Shown one piece after another: positions 10,880-20,644 of a stretch of 64,000 nucleotides of DNA (positions are counted from its first letter, which is position 1; each line of letters begins with the position of its first letter). A program made the translations under genes and the position numbers. The notes below the pieces were generated by a model. The model was not told the DNA's origin, searched no databases, and worked only from the letters and a program-made list of their open reading frames with translations. This stretch comes from Acholoe squamosa. Taxonomy: Eukaryota; Annelida; Polychaeta; Phyllodocida; Polynoidae. The stretch covers positions 38,662,002 through 38,726,001 of the forward strand of contig OX439046.1 in NCBI GenBank assembly GCA_949317995.1. Reading direction: 5' to 3'.

Positions 10880-12688
10880 TCAAGTTATGTTATGTTGTGC
10901 GGGTGGAACGAAGAGAGTGGAACCCCCACCCCTTGCATTGGCTGTACTGCTTGCTGTAGTTGCCTGGTTCTTGCACCCTCCTTTTGCTTGGTGGGGGCCT
11001 CTGCATACGGCACATACATGTGATCTGTTACACGGATTGTACCCACAGCGGGTGAAATTATACAAAGCACACATGTCGGCTGGGCAATTAATTCTATTCT
11101 GTGACTGGTTACTTTTGCCTTTTCTGCTTTGCTTCGAGCTGGCTTTTAATTTAGTTAATTCAGCCCTGAGGTCATGAACCACTTGTAAGCTGTCGGAACC
11201 TAGGTTATCAGAAACTGATGCATGTTCGGCTGTCTGAAAACCAGCAAGCTCTCCCGAAATTACCCTAGTGGTAACATCGTGTTCGTATTTTGCTAGTGCA
11301 CTAGATGTATATGTAGCATTCAGACCCTTCCTAGCAACAAACCTCATGTGATCCCCATAACTTTTGGCTGACCATAGGGGAAGATTGGCAATAGCAAGTT
11401 TCTCATGAACACATGTCATACCATAAATCAATTCTCTGTATGTCATTTCAGAAAAATCTTTATCATTTGGGATGTGATAATCTGGTCTCAACCAGTGTTG
11501 TGACCTTTTTTTCTTTGTGGCTTCTCCAATTTTAAACAAAGTAGACAACAAATCACCTTGATCTTTAGCATCTAAATACCCAGCCAGGTCCCCTTCTACT
11601 CCCATACTCTTAGCTGTCAGACCAGCAGAGGCTAGGCCTGATTGAATGGTAGCTGAAGGGGGGAACTGGGGTGGTGTCATCCTTTGTTGTTGTTGCTGGG
11701 TAGGTAGAGTCCCAGTGTAGGGGGTACCATCCAGGTAGTACAACTGTGGTGGGTCCTGTACTGCTGTGTGTACACCTGAACACCTCGTGAGTCAGCGTCC
11801 TCCTCCCCCGGGTGCGTTCGTAAATCCTCTGTCGTCGAGCGTCTCGCCGTAATCTGCTGTGAGCGGACCGGGCCGGCCGCGTCCACTTCCCTCGGCAGCG
11901 TTCGTAAACTGCCTGTCGCCCTGCGTCTCGCCGTAATATGCATCACGGCGTCCTGTGTGTAGACCGGACTGTCCGCGTCCTCCGCCCCCGGCTGCGTTCG
12001 TAAACGCTCTGTCGCCCTGCGTCTCACCGTAATCTGCACCACGGGGTCCTGTGTGTAGACCGGACTGTCCGCGTCCTCCTCCCCCGGCTGCGTTCGTAAA
12101 CTCTCTGTCGCCCTGCGTCTCGCTGTAGTCCGCACCCCGGGGTTCTGTGAGTAGGTCGGACGTTATGTCTCCTTGAAGACCGCTGGTTGTGTTCGTAAAT
12201 CCATATTCCGGGTGAAAAGTGCCTCTGGGGGCAGCCAAATCATTGAAATTTACGAATGCAACCTGCTGCTTCTGCCTGGCAGCATTCTGTTTGGCAGTAA
12301 TATCATTCAATGATTCAATATAAGATTGTTCAAACTCTGCATTCTCAAGTTCTATCATGGCTAACCTCTCTTGTAAGCCTAACAGTTCCCCTTTCCTTCT
12401 AAGTAACTCTGCCTTTTCTTCAGCTGCTGCCATGCTTTGTCTAATGATAGTTTCAGGGGAAGTATGTGACTTACTCAGCTGACTGCTGTCAGTAGGTGAA
12501 CCATGCTGCCTTGGGGGTTGCAGGGGGGTGGCCATGTTAGCATGTCCCTGACTCACCTCCTCCTGCTCCTCCTGAGAATCCATGTTACTCCTCTCCTGAG
12601 TCTTGTACTTGTGGTTCAATACCCCACAGTTTGGGCAATGTTTCTTGTTTCCATGGTAAGCAGTATTGCAAACTAAACAGTTAACCAT
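10880..12688 (-). pseudogene. gag-like ORF1 of the Ngaro-like element
   Basis: Start chosen at the ATG at 12688, 40 bp inside repeat A1, because it opens with Cys at residues 4, 7, 18 and 21 around YHGNKK, as in the gag at 7588. One frame runs to 10880 with a single TGA at about 11792, so either readthrough or, more likely, a point mutation. In order: zinc-ribbon-like box, coiled coil (about residues 80-130), four Gly-rich repeats of 28-32 residues, a Gln run after LYYLDGTPYTGT, a helical region, and a C-terminal Cys/His box (CGYNPCNRSHVCAVCRG). Expected role: nucleocapsid-like protein. Confidence 0.75.
11795..12165 (-). repeat. 96-bp in-frame tandem repeat inside gag
   Basis: GC-rich units marked by GCGTTCGTAAA at 11814, 11898, 11994 and 12090; spacing 84, 96, 96. 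They encode GADYGETQGDR-x-FTNAAGGGGRG-like units and keep all frames largely open. Confidence 0.85.
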
Positions 12689-12727
12689 TATGGCTAAAAA
12701 AAAACAAAAAACACAGCAGTGTGAAGG

Positions 12728-12902
12728 AGTACATGTAGGTGCCCTTAGGCCTGCTGCATAGCTATGCCAGGGTAAACCTGTCCAACAGGTGAGAGTGTGT
12801 GAGTTCGCACCACCTGGGTGCATGTGTAGAGTTATTGTCAGGTGGGTGGCTCAGGTAACTGTCCTGATCAATAAGTCCAACAATCAGGGATTGTTCGTAC
12901 CC
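12728..12902 (-). repeat. Terminal repeat A1 of the Ngaro-like element
   Basis: Direct copy of A2 at 8142-8303, starting AGTACATGTAGGTGCCCTTA and ending in CGTACCC. It lies just upstream of the gag start and should contain the element's promoter. Confidence 0.9.
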
Positions 12903-13827
12903 AAAACTTTTAAAACATTTATCTTGAAGTATTACCAAAGCAATACATAGATAATAAATGTGGAAATTCTATGTTGTACTACATTGGACAATAACGTATA
13001 GGTACATCGTAGCACAGTCTTATAAATCACAATAAAATTGTGATATTGTAATATTCATGGAAAGTAAACCTATTAAAACTACACTAATATATCCCATAGC
13101 AGAGTATGGAACTTATAAAAGGCATTTGGTGTTACAAAATGCTGTCCATTAAATTTATACATTGTGCTGCCAGTCGATAAACACCGTATATCATTTATAG
13201 GTAGGTGTAGAGACTGGTATATATCCATCCATCACCACATCTGATCTTACGTTTTTAACACATCTCTCCAACAACATAATCATAACTACCCTCGCCTACA
13301 AGGAAAACTTCGATGAAACTTCGTGATGAAAATCACGTAGCTTGTTGTTAATAAAATCAATCAAATCAAATCAAAATTAAATCACACTCTGACTTCTATA
13401 AATAAGGTGCAGTAAGGGGCTATCCTCGTGTAGCTGTAGCTTCTATACAAGGTATCATAGTAACCTAAGTCATACTTTGGTCTATTAACAGCAAGGAAGT
13501 CAGATTGGAAACGCGTCTATACTGTGTCACTATCAGTTTGCAACAATTATGTATGTAAGACATAAAACAATTAATTATCTCCAAATACAAATCTATGGAC
13601 CGATATGACCTTGTGTTAGTGGACCGAGTCATGCTTCTTCTGAATAACCCCATAACCTGTCAGGCAAACGTGTAAACACAATAGATATTGTATAAATTTG
13701 TGTTACACTTAAACCCGAAAAAGAAAGTATGTTACCATGCCCATTGTATGGGTATGACAACTACGGAGCATACCAGTATTGTATTAGAGTATGGAATAGC
13801 TGCAGGGTACCTTGATGTACATTTGCA
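12903..13827. other. Non-coding; possible retroposon tail near 13240-13380
   Basis: Mostly featureless. At about 13310-13340 there is a small hairpin (CTTCGTGATGAAAATCACGTAG), followed at about 13350-13375 by repeats of AATCA/TCAAA, the kind of tail seen at the 3' end of LINEs and SINEs. No coding part accompanies it. Confidence 0.35.
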
Positions 13828-14499
13828 TCAAATCACTTCCATATTATATAGTTTGATGTTAGGTGTGTCTCTAACCCTTTCCCCAATGTATCTGTCCCTG
13901 TCCCAGTCTCCTTTGTATTTGTCCCTATCCCTGTCCCCTGTGTATCTGTCTAGGTCGGCGTCGTTGAGCACCTCCCGTATGGCAGGTAATTTCTTGTCTG
14001 TTGGTAGTTCCCGAACCAGAACTCGACCCTCACTGATCCAGCAGTTGTAGATGACGCCATGTCTGCGCAGCTGCCGTGCCCTCAGTAGCAGTTGATGGGC
14101 CTCGGCTGTCAGAAGGCCATGTCCCCCCACATCCTGCTGCACCTGCACCCTGCTTCTGCAATGTACAAAGTAGAGGCTACAGTGATTGTTTGCCCCCACA
14201 TCCTGCTGCACCGGCACCCTGCTTCTGCAATGTACAAAGTAGAGGCTACAGTGATTGTTTGCCCCCACATCCTGCTGCACCTGCACCCTGCTTCTGCAAT
14301 GTACAAAGTAAAGACTACAGTGATTGTTTGCCCCCACATGCTGCTGCACCTGCACCCTGCTTCTGCATTGTACAAAGTAGAGGCTACAGTGATTGTTTGC
14401 CCCCACATCCTGCTGTACTTGCACCCTGCTTCTGCAATGTACAAAGTTACTGTAGAGGGTACAGTGATTGTTTGCCCCCACATTCTGCTGTACTTGCAC
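13828..14499 (-). CDS. Coding remnant: FP25K/ORF1-like C-terminal domain after a 23-residue tandem repeat
   Basis: 223-residue open frame. Residues 1-125 are 69-bp (23-residue) tandem repeats (C-S-L-Y-F-V-H-C-R-S-R-V-Q-V-Q-Q-D-V-G). Residues 126-190 read LLTAEAHQLLLRARQLRRHG, then W-I-S-E-G-R-V-L-V-R-E and DADLDRY. This resembles the C-terminal domain shared by baculovirus FP proteins and the first ORF of many invertebrate retroelements. The tail (DRDRDKYKGDWDRDRY) is itself repetitive. No splice context or start is clear, so this is probably a fragment of a transposon ORF1 with a minisatellite expanded in it. Confidence 0.4.
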   Translation of the reverse strand: MQVQQNVGANNHCTLYSNFVHCRSRVQVQQDVGANNHCSLYFVQCRSRVQVQQHVGANNHCSLYFVHCRSRVQVQQDVGANNHCSLYFVHCRSRVPVQQDVGANNHCSLYFVHCRSRVQVQQDVGGHGLLTAEAHQLLLRARQLRRHGVIYNCWISEGRVLVRELPTDKKLPAIREVLNDADLDRYTGDRDRDKYKGDWDRDRYIGERVRDTPNIKLYNMEVI

Positions 14500-14520
14500 C
14501 CTGCTTCTGCTTCTTTACAA
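14115..14520 (-). repeat. 69-bp minisatellite, about 5.5 units
   Basis: The word ATGTACAAAG recurs at 14161, 14230, 14299, 14368 and 14437, a strict 69-bp period. The last unit carries a 6-base insertion. The period is a multiple of three, so long frames stay open on both strands. Confidence 0.9.
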
Positions 14521-14528
14521 AGTATAGG

Positions 14529-14735
14529 TTACAGTGTCCAATTCTTTGCGAGCTGCAATTCTGCTACCTTTTTCTTGTTCTCCTTAACCATGCTTTTCAA
14601 CACGTCATGTGAGAACTTATGATGGATATGTGGGATAAGCTCTCTCACATGGTGCAATATTTTAGTACATTCAGTCACAAAAGGGATTCTGTGGAATGTA
14701 ATAACATCTGTGCTGGCCACTTTATGTTGGTGCAC
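14529..14735 (-). CDS. Short unknown reading frame
   Basis: 68 residues, predicted helical, ending KENKKKVAELQLAKNWTL. It lies just upstream of the repeat-bearing frame on the same strand and could be the N-terminal part of the same retroelement ORF1. No family recognised. Confidence 0.2.
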   Translation of the reverse strand: MHQHKVASTDVITFHRIPFVTECTKILHHVRELIPHIHHKFSHDVLKSMVKENKKKVAELQLAKNWTL

Positions 14736-14951
14736 CCTTTTGACTTATAAGGGTACACGATGTGCGTGCATAGCAAAATATCAGAACGTGTAGTCTGTTA
14801 TCTGATTTCCAGCTGGCTGCACAGGACATGTTGTATTTTAAACTTTGCTTTTTGGTTCTGGTATGATGAGACATATTACTACACCAATGAAGCACGTGTG
14901 TGCCCTGGACATCCTGTATTTAAACTATGACTCCTGGACCTATCATCTTTA

Positions 14952-15432
14952 GGCCAAATCCAACAACGCGAAAATAGTCAGAAAATCCTTGTGATGTAGG
15001 ATATGTTGTTATTCAGCCAATATTTAGGGAGGTATTATCATCCAAGGAAGTCCAATAACAGCTAAGAACCCTTGCCAAAGTGTTGTTATTTCAGGAGTGG
15101 AATACACCAAAAGTTTTTGATATTTTTCTCACAAGAGGCCAGAAATCTCTGTGATATAGGAAAATTCCCTGTGATTTAGAGGAAAACAAGAATCTTTAGT
15201 AAATCACAAGAGGTCTTTATATTTTTCATAAATCAGGACCCAAGTTCCACACACTATAGCCATAAGAATATCACAGACATTTACCTTCCCATAGTGGCTA
15301 GTAGTGGGGTTTGAGAAAGGTAGGAGTGGTATGGGAACCCTTGTGAATTTTGTTTTTGACAAGACTCCAAGGCTGCCGATATCCCGAATCACAGGCGTTT
15401 TAGACCCATTTTTCGCGTAGTGGGAGTTGGCC
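14952..15432. mobile_element. MITE-like element, family A copy 1
   Basis: Starts GGCCAAATCCAACAACGCG and ends TTTCGCGTAGTGGGAGTTGGCC, that is, inverted termini of about 25 bp. Its interior is similar at about three bases in four to 16412-17038. No coding capacity. Confidence 0.75.
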
Positions 15433-15673
15433 GTATTGGAGTGTCAGAGCCATCTTTTGGCGCCTGATCAGGCCGGAATAATAACCATCAGAGCACATAG
15501 TTTCAATGCAAGGATACTCATTCTAATTAATGTTAATGTCACATTTCCCAGGGTAAAGATTAGTAATCCAGTTTGATGTATGCTAAACCACGTAGGCCTA
15601 CAGCCTTTACATTTACATGCATGGGTCCATACAGGTTTGTCCCGGTCTCCACCACCAGGCATGTTGGTACCAA

Positions 15674-16300
15674 AAGGTCGAATCCCACGATGCAATCTAA
15701 GCCTCCAAGCCCATTGCAAATGAAACTTTAGATGCGTCCTTTCACTCTTAATTGCAAGGGTACACATAGGAGTTTTGATCCCATCAAATCCCACAGTTGA
15801 AAATAAAATGATGGCTCAGCCCTGCAATTTGGACTGAACTGTTGTTAGTAATAAGGACCACACCTTTTGATAGGGGGGAGGTAATTCATAATATTTTTGT
15901 TTAATTTAATACACATAAATAGGGCAAATATTATGGATATCTGTCCTCATTTTAGTGTACTTCTCCCCCTTATGTCTAGATGCAATACTATAGGCCAATA
16001 GATGTTATCTACGGTATGTGGAATGATAGAGCAACAATCTAAAGGTATATAGGATGTGACCCCCCTCATTTTCTGTGTTATAAAACACATTTTAAATTGC
16101 AGAAACTTTCCACATAAGCAAGGGAAAATATCTAATTATCTATATCTTCATTCATAGCCCAATCTGCAAAGGGCTCCTTGCTACTAAACCCTCCTGTAGC
16201 TGTTATACCCCTTGCAATATACTGGTAGGACACCAAATTGCAACAGATTTGTAAATTGCACAAACTTTCCAGTGGAAATTGCATCATGAACTTCGACCTT
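15674..16300. mobile_element. MITE-like element, family B copy 1
   Basis: Inverted termini AAGGTCGAATCCCACGATGC and GCATCATGAACTTCGACCTT. The inner part (about 16095-16300) matches 58925-59139. No coding capacity. Confidence 0.75.
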
Positions 16301-16411
16301 AATCCCGTGATACAAGTTTGGCTAAAATGTTTCTGCAATCTAGTCATCTCTTACTTTATGGGGCTCTCTGCTCATATTGCAAGACTTATTATGGCTACAG
16401 GGGACTTTAAA

Positions 16412-17038
16412 GGCCAAATCCCACAACGTAAAAATGGTCGGGAAATCGTTGTGAAATAGGATATGTGGGTGCTAAGCCAATATTGGGGTGGTTATATTGT
16501 CTAGGGAAGACCTATAAAGGCTAAGAATCCCTGTCAAAGTGCTGGTATTTAGGGAGTATAGTACATCAAAAGTTTTTGATATTTTCTTCACAAAGGGCCT
16601 GAAATCTCTGTGATAGACTCAAAATCCCTGTGATTTAGAGGAAAACAACAGTTTCTAGGAAATCAGAAGAGGTGTGTCTTTGATAAATCAGGAGCCAAGT
16701 TCCACATACTACAGTCATAATGGGGTTCTGCTTGTGATTTATGCAAGCTACATTTGTTTATGCTATGCAGGAGACCATTGCAAACCACAGAAAATAGTCA
16801 GAGAGAACTGTGATTTCAATATCAAATACTCTATCTCTGTGAATCATTCTAGCAACTCATCTGTGCAGTAATGAAAACCACAGAGATTCCCCTGCTACTA
16901 TCAGCTATAGTCGGATTTGGAGTGGTAAGAAGTGCAGTGAGTACCCTTGTGATTTAGGAAATTGGCAAGAGTCCAATGTTGCCAATATCCAGAATCACAG
17001 ACATTTCAGACCCATTTTTCACATAGTGGGTTTTGGCC
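16412..17038. mobile_element. MITE-like element, family A copy 2
   Basis: Starts GGCCAAATCCCACAACGTA and ends TTTCACATAGTGGGTTTTGGCC. It is flanked by TTAA on both sides (with one extra A on the left), suggesting a TTAA target. Full-length partner of 14952-15432, longer by about 145 bp. Confidence 0.75.
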
Positions 17039-17174
17039 TTAATGGCAAGGAATCCCTTGGACACAAGTTAAGATATTTATATTTAGATATTTCCACTTGC
17101 TTAATTCAAAAGTTTCTGCAATTTTCAGGATCCCCTTGCAATTTACAGAAAATTGGACACAGTCCTAGACAAAT

Positions 17175-17384
17175 AAGGTCTAATCCCACATGGCAAAAAA
17201 TCTTTATAATATATAATTCACAGATATATAAACATCAACAAAGGCAAAATAATCCAAAGGGTAGAAGATAAAACGGTACAGTGTCCTTGTATTCTATACA
17301 GCCTCTGTAATTATATGGGGTAGGTCAAAAATCGCAACATATTCAAAATTGCAGAGATATCTGAGCCATTTGGGATTCGACCTA
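17175..17384. mobile_element. MITE-like element, short relative of family B
   Basis: Inverted termini AAGGTCTAATCCCACATGGC and GCCATTTGGGATTCGACCTA, 210 bp in all, AT-rich inside. Confidence 0.6.
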
Positions 17385-17654
17385 TAGGTATATATGTGTT
17401 CATCTTAACCTGCAACCCAAGTCACACTATGTGGTCTAATCTTTTACCATATGTTGTAATTTCATCAGTTCTGAGTGTCATACTCAGAGTTTAATCTCTG
17501 TCTGTCTTATTCTTTACTCTGCTTGCCCACAATTGCTTGCAAATTTAATATCACTGAGAAAAGCATTATGATTTAAAACAGCTTTGGAATGTTTTGTTAG
17601 AACCCTTGCAATTTGGTGTGAATTCACGGCTCACAATCTACAAGAGTTCCCAAA

Positions 17655-18230
17655 TTGTTTAAAGTAACAAGGGTTTATCACGATGCAAAACTAATTTTCG
17701 GCAAACGACGGAATAAATCGTTGAAAGATGAGTTGGTCTGTGCATCTACAAGCACAGACCCCAAGAAAAAGAGACCTCACGTATTAAAATACCCATGTAA
17801 CCGGAAAAACACTTGCCAATATTGCCCAAAAATAAATAAGACTGGTTACATCACCTCGCTAACCACAGGCAGAAAATATCGCACTCTCTATAATGTCAAT
17901 TGCCAGAGTGCCAATATTATTAACGCCATCACCTGCAAGAACTGTGGCATGCAATACGTGGGCCAGACCGAAAGGAGACTCCTCGACCGATTGGGCCGTC
18001 ATATGAATGACATAGACAATCATGAGGACACCACTGTCGCTAGACACTTCACCACGTGCCCCCCTGAAAAACCACTAGGTTGGGATAGAGGCGTCTCCAT
18101 CAGTGTTCTCAGTTTCATCAAACACCCCCCAAAAACTGTGGAGGGCAATACCGAGAGAGATGAAGAGGAAAGAAGGTGGATGCACAGACTTAGTAGCATC
18201 ACACCAAAGGGGCTCAATTTACTGGATTAA
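17655..18230 (+). pseudogene. GIY-YIG endonuclease end of a Penelope-like retroelement
   Basis: 191 residues, 5' truncated. Residues 1-40 resemble the end of a Penelope RT. There follows a Cys-rich stretch (CNRKNTCQYC, residues 49-58) of the kind found before the nuclease. The GIY-YIG domain follows at about 80-160: ANIINAITCKNCGMQYVGQT holds the altered GIY strand and the YVG form of YIG, with R-x-x-D-R-L-G-R-H next and the conserved R..E..W-M-H-R-L near the end. PKGLN closes it, as in Penelope proteins. The whole RT is missing and the region upstream belongs to MITE-like sequence, so this is a dead-on-arrival copy. In a complete element the nuclease nicks the target for primed reverse transcription. 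Confidence 0.85.
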
Positions 18231-18840
18231 TCCATCACAGAGCCAACCCAGCAAAACACTCTATCCGTTACAAAAACAACAAACCAAGCTGGGCCCGCAA
18301 CTGTATACAGAATTACATGGACCTAATACCCATATGGACATTGTCCTACCACCTTAATCATCTAACTGAATAGTCACAGTAAGAGATAAGGGCGGATCCA
18401 CCTAACGGATCCAACGGCCCCCCCTCTGTCACTCACCCCAGAGAGGTACGTAGACCCCCAGCAAATAAACCACTGGGGTTTTTTTTTAGAAAGAAAGAAA
18501 TAATTTTTCTAATTCTCTCTTGCTACCCAAACCCTAACATATAGTGACTACCACCATGACATTAATCTAATCTTATTTTTCAAATAGACAGACAATTTTA
18601 TTTTTGAATGAAATAGAAATATTTCTATCCCATCAAAAATAATAAATTTACCGGAATAATTAGACAATACATTTCCCTCATTTGTCATTTATTCTATACT
18701 CGCGCCTGATGAGACATTTAGTTTGAAACCACACTCAATACACCCAATTCAAGGGCCTCAATCTGTCTATATTGACACACCCATCCCAATTCACAACCAT
18801 CACTCTGCTAGAAGAGTCAGAACTCCAACAGTCAATCTAA
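18231..18840 (+). other. 3' region of the Penelope-like element
   Basis: Non-coding. It contains a short hairpin ACCCCAG ... CTGGGGTTTTTTTT with AATAAA between the arms (about 18455-18490) and a degenerate hammerhead-like core at 18706-18729. The 3' end of the element could not be fixed. Confidence 0.45.
18706..18729 (+). ncRNA. Hammerhead-ribozyme-like core, degenerate
   Basis: CTGATGAG at 18706-18713 and GAAAC at 18725-18729 are spaced as in the catalytic core of hammerhead ribozymes, which are known in Penelope-like elements. The intervening stem is weak (G-U and A-U pairs with a mismatch), and a convincing stem III with the UH cleavage site was not found, so it is probably a decayed motif or chance. 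Confidence 0.3.
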
Positions 18841-19263
18841 ACATCTGTATGGAGAGTGATAATGTGTAGTGTTGCATTATGGGATGGCCAGAACTGTAAG
18901 CTGCAATCTTATTGGTTGACAGCCAGTGTTGTCATGGTGAGCATCAGTGAGATGCATAGTCAAATCTTGACACTTTGTGGTAGCGCTCCGAAGGGAACAG
19001 TCACACACCGTTCCACTCTAGAGTTCCCAAATTGCAGAATCTTTTGAGGGGTATAGACCACCACCTTGGATTTGACCTTCATGTCGACCACCCCAGACTA
19101 ACCTGTTTCAGGTAACATAGGAGTGTACCTCATTAACTACAATGGGTGAATCTTTCACATGCCTCAAGTATTACTCGTAATTTGTGGATAAAACCTGTAT
19201 TGGTGGGGTGGTCAACTTCAGTAAGGTCTATCAACATGCTCGATTTAGGGGTGATTTACCCTA
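18841..19263. other. Non-coding stretch
   Basis: No gene or repeat recognised. Confidence 0.4.
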
Positions 19264-19620
19264 GGCCAAATACCACTATGCGAAAATGATATCCTTGTAA
19301 ATTGAAATATCAACAAACCTAAGGTCTTATCATTATTTTAAATCACAAGGTTTGCCTACACACTCTTGCCATACTCAAATCCTACTGGTAACCGATATTG
19401 GGCAATATATCTTCTAGTGTTAGGGCATTTAATCTATATGGTAGATGAAAAATACACCAATTCACAGAGGTTCCAAGGGGCTTTGATGAAGAATGGTTAA
19501 AAATAAACCCTCTAGCAAGGCATCTTGGCAAATTATAGACCTTCCCTAGACGATATGACTATTGACGCACAATTTCTTAATTGCAAGGATTTCCAGATCA
19601 TTTTCGCGTAGTGGGATTCA
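19264..19620. mobile_element. MITE-like element, family A copy 3 (diverged)
   Basis: Starts GGCCAAATACCACTATGCG and ends ATTTTCGCGTAGTGGGATTC, inverted to each other. The right end lacks the final GGCC. The interior has words shared with family A (AAATCACAAGG, TTGCAAGGAT). Confidence 0.6.
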
Positions 19621-20370
19621 ATCTCATTGTGTCAATACTGTATAGTCAGTCTCTGGCTCCCAAGAGTACGATTAAAGAGAATGGGCTAGAAGGAAAAGGA
19701 ATAGCAAAGAACAAGTACCTAATGTGACAGTTTGCGACTTCATATTTACTTATAACCAACTCATATGGATTCCAAGTACATTTCCAGAGTTCTTTGTGAC
19801 TTTTTATTAGATCAAAGCTGATTAATTTCATGTGAAAACGACATAAATAACACAACATGTTTTGTTTCTGGAATACATGAATGTATGAATACGGGAATGT
19901 CTAAGCTGGATTTTTGGAAGGTTATTTCAATACAAAACTTCACCAGCAATATTCATCCGTTCCTATGCATGTCCCATTTAACTGTACACCATCCATTGCT
20001 AGAAACATACAGTGTATATGTACTACGGTCATTTGCCTCATGCATGCAGTCAACCATTTGGGAGCGTTTTGTTACAAAGGTCATCGACCGTAGTATGCTG
20101 GTGGTGGTGCTGAAACTGCCAACTCGGTTGGTTGAATGGCACAACAAACACCCTGTGTGCATAGAAATAAAGCTCTGACTGTGTCGCTTCTCTCCGCTGT
20201 ACACTTACCTAACATTGTATCATTCACCTACTACTTTGGGGCGTTCTAAATATTCAGGCTAGTACCCATCATGGTATGTCTCATCAGTTGGTTTTACCTC
20301 AACCAGCGAAATTCAAGATGGAGGCTCCACAAGGTCTCCATACTGACACTAGTTACACCTCTAACGCCGT
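19621..20370. other. Non-coding stretch
   Basis: No supported gene; small open frames on both strands lack splice or family features. Confidence 0.4.
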
Positions 20371-20585
20371 GTTTGGCTGTCTGCCAGCCTATATATCTAC
20401 CGGTTTTTCTTTCTGTCTGCCTACCTGCTTGTTTGTATGCGAACACATGTCTGCTAACCAGCCTCTCTGCCTACTTGTCTGTCTACTTACCTGCATATTT
20501 ATCTGCCTCAGATATACATTCACTCACTCATATATAGAAATTATACACTCACTCACCCACCACCCACCCACTCACTCACTCACCT
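20371..20585 (+). repeat. Simple-sequence DNA, CTGCCT/CACTCACC-like
   Basis: First degenerate CTGTCTGCCTACCTG words (20380-20510), then CACTCACTCACCCACC words (20518-20585). Confidence 0.75.
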
Positions 20586-20644
20586 TCTCACCCATTTGCG
20601 AGGAACATTTTCCCCTGTAAGTTGTATCCGTAACTCTTTACTCA

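Larger units (their letters stand above)
8005..12902 (-). mobile_element. Ngaro-like tyrosine-recombinase retrotransposon with split direct repeats
   Basis: In element orientation (minus strand) the order is repeat A1 (12902-12728), gag, RT, RNase H, tyrosine recombinase, B1 (8374-8304), A2 (8303-8142), B2 (8075-8005). This A1 ... B1-A2-B2 arrangement is the split-direct-repeat signature of Ngaro and PAT-like elements. No methyltransferase domain lies between RNase H and the recombinase, which favours Ngaro. The copy is about 4.9 kb and inactive: it has in-frame stops, frameshifts, a YLND instead of YxDD RT motif, and a recombinase lacking its C-terminal catalytic box. Confidence 0.85.

Noticed and set aside
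20271-20620. Plus-strand Cys/Leu-rich frames of 88-114 codons
   Set aside because: They arise from CTGCCT and CACTCACC simple sequence.
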